Assembly: GCA_964200075.2 (NCBI GenBank)
Contig: CAXNAA020000408.1
Location: forward strand, 1-21,543
DNA length: 21,543 bases
Reading direction: 5' to 3'
Source: Sphacelaria rigidula
Taxonomy: Eukaryota; Phaeophyceae; Sphacelariales
The number at the start of each line of letters is the position of its first letter. Position 1 is the first letter of the stretch. Positions 19,714 to 21,543 of the stretch are shown one piece after another. A program made the position numbers and the translations under genes. The notes beneath the pieces are model-generated. The model did no database searches. It was not told the DNA's origin and saw nothing but the letters and a program-made list of their open reading frames with translations.

Positions 19714-21543
19714 CGGACACTACTTGAACCACTATAGCCAATGGCCACTCGCATGGTGAAGAGCGTTCTGAACATGGGGCAGAACTTGCTCACCGTAACT
19801 CGAAGTGATAAAGTAGATATATGCCCAAAGTTTGTTGTTTGATGGCATGACACTCGAAAACAGATGTAACAAGCGGTAACCCGCAGCCACGCAGTACAAA
19901 TGCACCATGGCTTGCTCTTCAACTTCATGTGTGTGTTTTCGGTCGGGACGTGAAGAGTTTTGCGTTCTTATTCCCACGTGCTGCCAGCCGTGGCTCATTG
20001 GCTCCCATGCCCCACTCCTGACGGAGTCTCTGCTGCTGCACGCTACAGAGGGATGATTTTCCAATCGCTCACCGCGTTGAGTGAGATTTCAATGCCACCT
20101 GACCCTGTTATCTCGTGCATGTGAGGGCTCATACTCTCGACAATTATCCACGGTTTTTTAAAGGAAAGCATGCCAAATACCGCAACTTTTGTTTCCTCCG
20201 GCGGTGCTCCCGTGAGGTCTCCTCACCAGCCGAGAGGAGATCGTTGGAGCTCGCGGCTTAGCCGCTGGTCCTCGATGTTCTGCCAGTGAATCGGCGGAGA
20301 CAATCAAGTAGCGAGACATCGAAAAAGTGCTCGCTGGCGTGGCCAGTTAAACTTCACTTGCATGTTCACAGCGCTACAGATTTTTGTGCCCCATTGGAAA
20401 TCTGAATGAATTACACCGAGGCGACGCACATTCCGCTCAGCTCATGAGCAGCTGCGGCTCGAGCGATGTGTTTCCGCTCCGCGCGAGCAATACGTTCCCC
20501 AGGTTCACACCTGATTGTGTAGGGTTGTGTTTCACATCTTTACACGTGCCCCTGCCAACAACGGTGCATTTATGTTCCCCTTCGAGCTTAACACAAATCC
20601 AAGATTATTGGGGACATTGTTTTTCAAGGTTTGTATTGCAGCGACCAATCACAGGCCGTTTTGAGAAACATGATTTTGAGAGAAACGATGAGTCGTTCTC
20701 AATAATACACGGCCTTCGGCGGTTTCTTACGATTCGTCTTTTTTGGGGCCGCATTTTTCACTTCTGGGACCTTTGATACGGTTTATGGCCCCCAAACAGG
20801 GACTATCGCCATCACACATCTTGGACACTCAGCATCAGATTTGAATATTGAAATGACTGACAGTACCGACTACTCATATCGTGCACAGCACCCGTTTTTA
20901 TATCTTATATACAGCACACCAATGGATTTGTAGGGCCGACCGTCAATATTACTTCCCTGGTGACACATGCGCGAGTGTGGATCGCGGTGCAGGGACGACC
21001 CTGAATCGCGGTCCCTACCTGGGTCCGCTCAGCTACTGGCTAATTTTGCCGCGAGAAAAAAAAGCTCATGCGGGCAGAAGGCACGGACAGTTGAGGATGA
21101 AGAATCATTATGTGTCGATTGCGTTTGCAGATTGGTTTTACAAGCACATGCAGTCGTCCACGTAATGAAACAGCCGCGGTCATGTTCGGTTCCTCCGCAC
21201 ACGACCATGCGAGTACAATTCTGAACTCTGCCACCACGGGGTTTTCCAGGATGAAAACCTTGGGTTTTGAAAAGCGTATCCATATCTCCAGGTCTATCCC
21301 TACGTTTACACCCCTCCCCTCCGTAAAAGCTTTTCATGTAATGGATGGCAAAGACCTATTGAGCGCCCAAATGTTGGAGGTGTCTCTAATAAGAGTAGGA
21401 ATGAAGCCCGTCTCGCAAGGGATGTGTGGTCAATGGTAAAATGCCAAGGGCGAACAACGACTAAGTAATGAGTGCCGCCTGACATTTCTTCTTCGACCTT
21501 CCTATAGCTCTTTTACCGGCACCACTTATGGATCCGTTCGCGT
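19714..21543. other. No recognisable gene
   Basis: Open frames are at most about 130 codons and show no motif I know. Small hairpins occur at 20218-20240 (TCTCCTC/GAGGAGA) and 20253-20265 (GCGGC/GCCGC). Nothing else stands out. Confidence 0.5.

Noticed and set aside
1-21543. CRISPR array, phage genes, toxin-antitoxin or defence systems
   Set aside because: No regularly spaced repeats, no prokaryotic gene organisation, and no recognisable proteins of those classes were seen.

Overview
The window looks like accessory DNA from a eukaryotic nuclear genome, not a prokaryotic locus. It has no packed operons, no clear Shine-Dalgarno-led genes, and most open frames are short and unrecognisable. It carries a complete LTR retrotransposon, a tRNA-like SINE candidate, microsatellites, homopolymer runs and a 9-N assembly gap. 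Base composition is near balanced. The Ty1/copia polyprotein reads most like copia elements of algae and other protists. I cannot name the host; a photosynthetic stramenopile or another marine protist is a guess.

Layout. Positions 1-11546 hold no gene I can recognise. They contain an unusual 34-bp-arm foldback (292-396), several small tandem and inverted repeats, a 274-bp dispersed repeat copy (5211-5484) and a strongly G-rich block (about 6060-6480) with a G-quadruplex-type motif. Positions 11547-18435 are one Ty1/copia element on the + strand. It runs: 5' LTR, 830-nt leader, gag, protease, integrase, reverse transcriptase, RNase H, 360-nt 3' untranslated stretch, polypurine tract, 3' LTR. 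Directly after it come poly-C runs and the gap (18436-18573). Positions 18961-19303 hold a tRNA-related SINE candidate with a 6-bp flanking duplication. Positions 19434-19713 are a second, inverted copy of the repeat at 5211-5484. The rest shows no recognisable gene.

The copia element is structurally whole but dead. The domain order protease-integrase-RT-RNase H is the Ty1/copia order. The reading frame is broken four times: TGA at 14740, a frameshift near 14934-14937, a frameshift near 16820-16828, and TAG at 16967. Several catalytic or metal-binding residues also depart from the family consensus: the protease DSG motif reads NSG, the second integrase Asp reads His, and two HHCC ligands are changed. 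The two LTRs differ at about 10 substitutions plus one indel over 463-464 bp by my eye count, so the insertion is neither brand new nor ancient. Its LTRs carry several TTCnnGAA/GAAnnTTC dyads, which raises the possibility of heat-shock-type control in the living members of the family.

The most promising unexplained items are the dispersed inverted repeat family (5211-5484 versus 19434-19713), the foldback at 292-396, the SINE candidate, and the heat-shock-element-like LTR dyads. I found no evidence for a novel multi-gene system.
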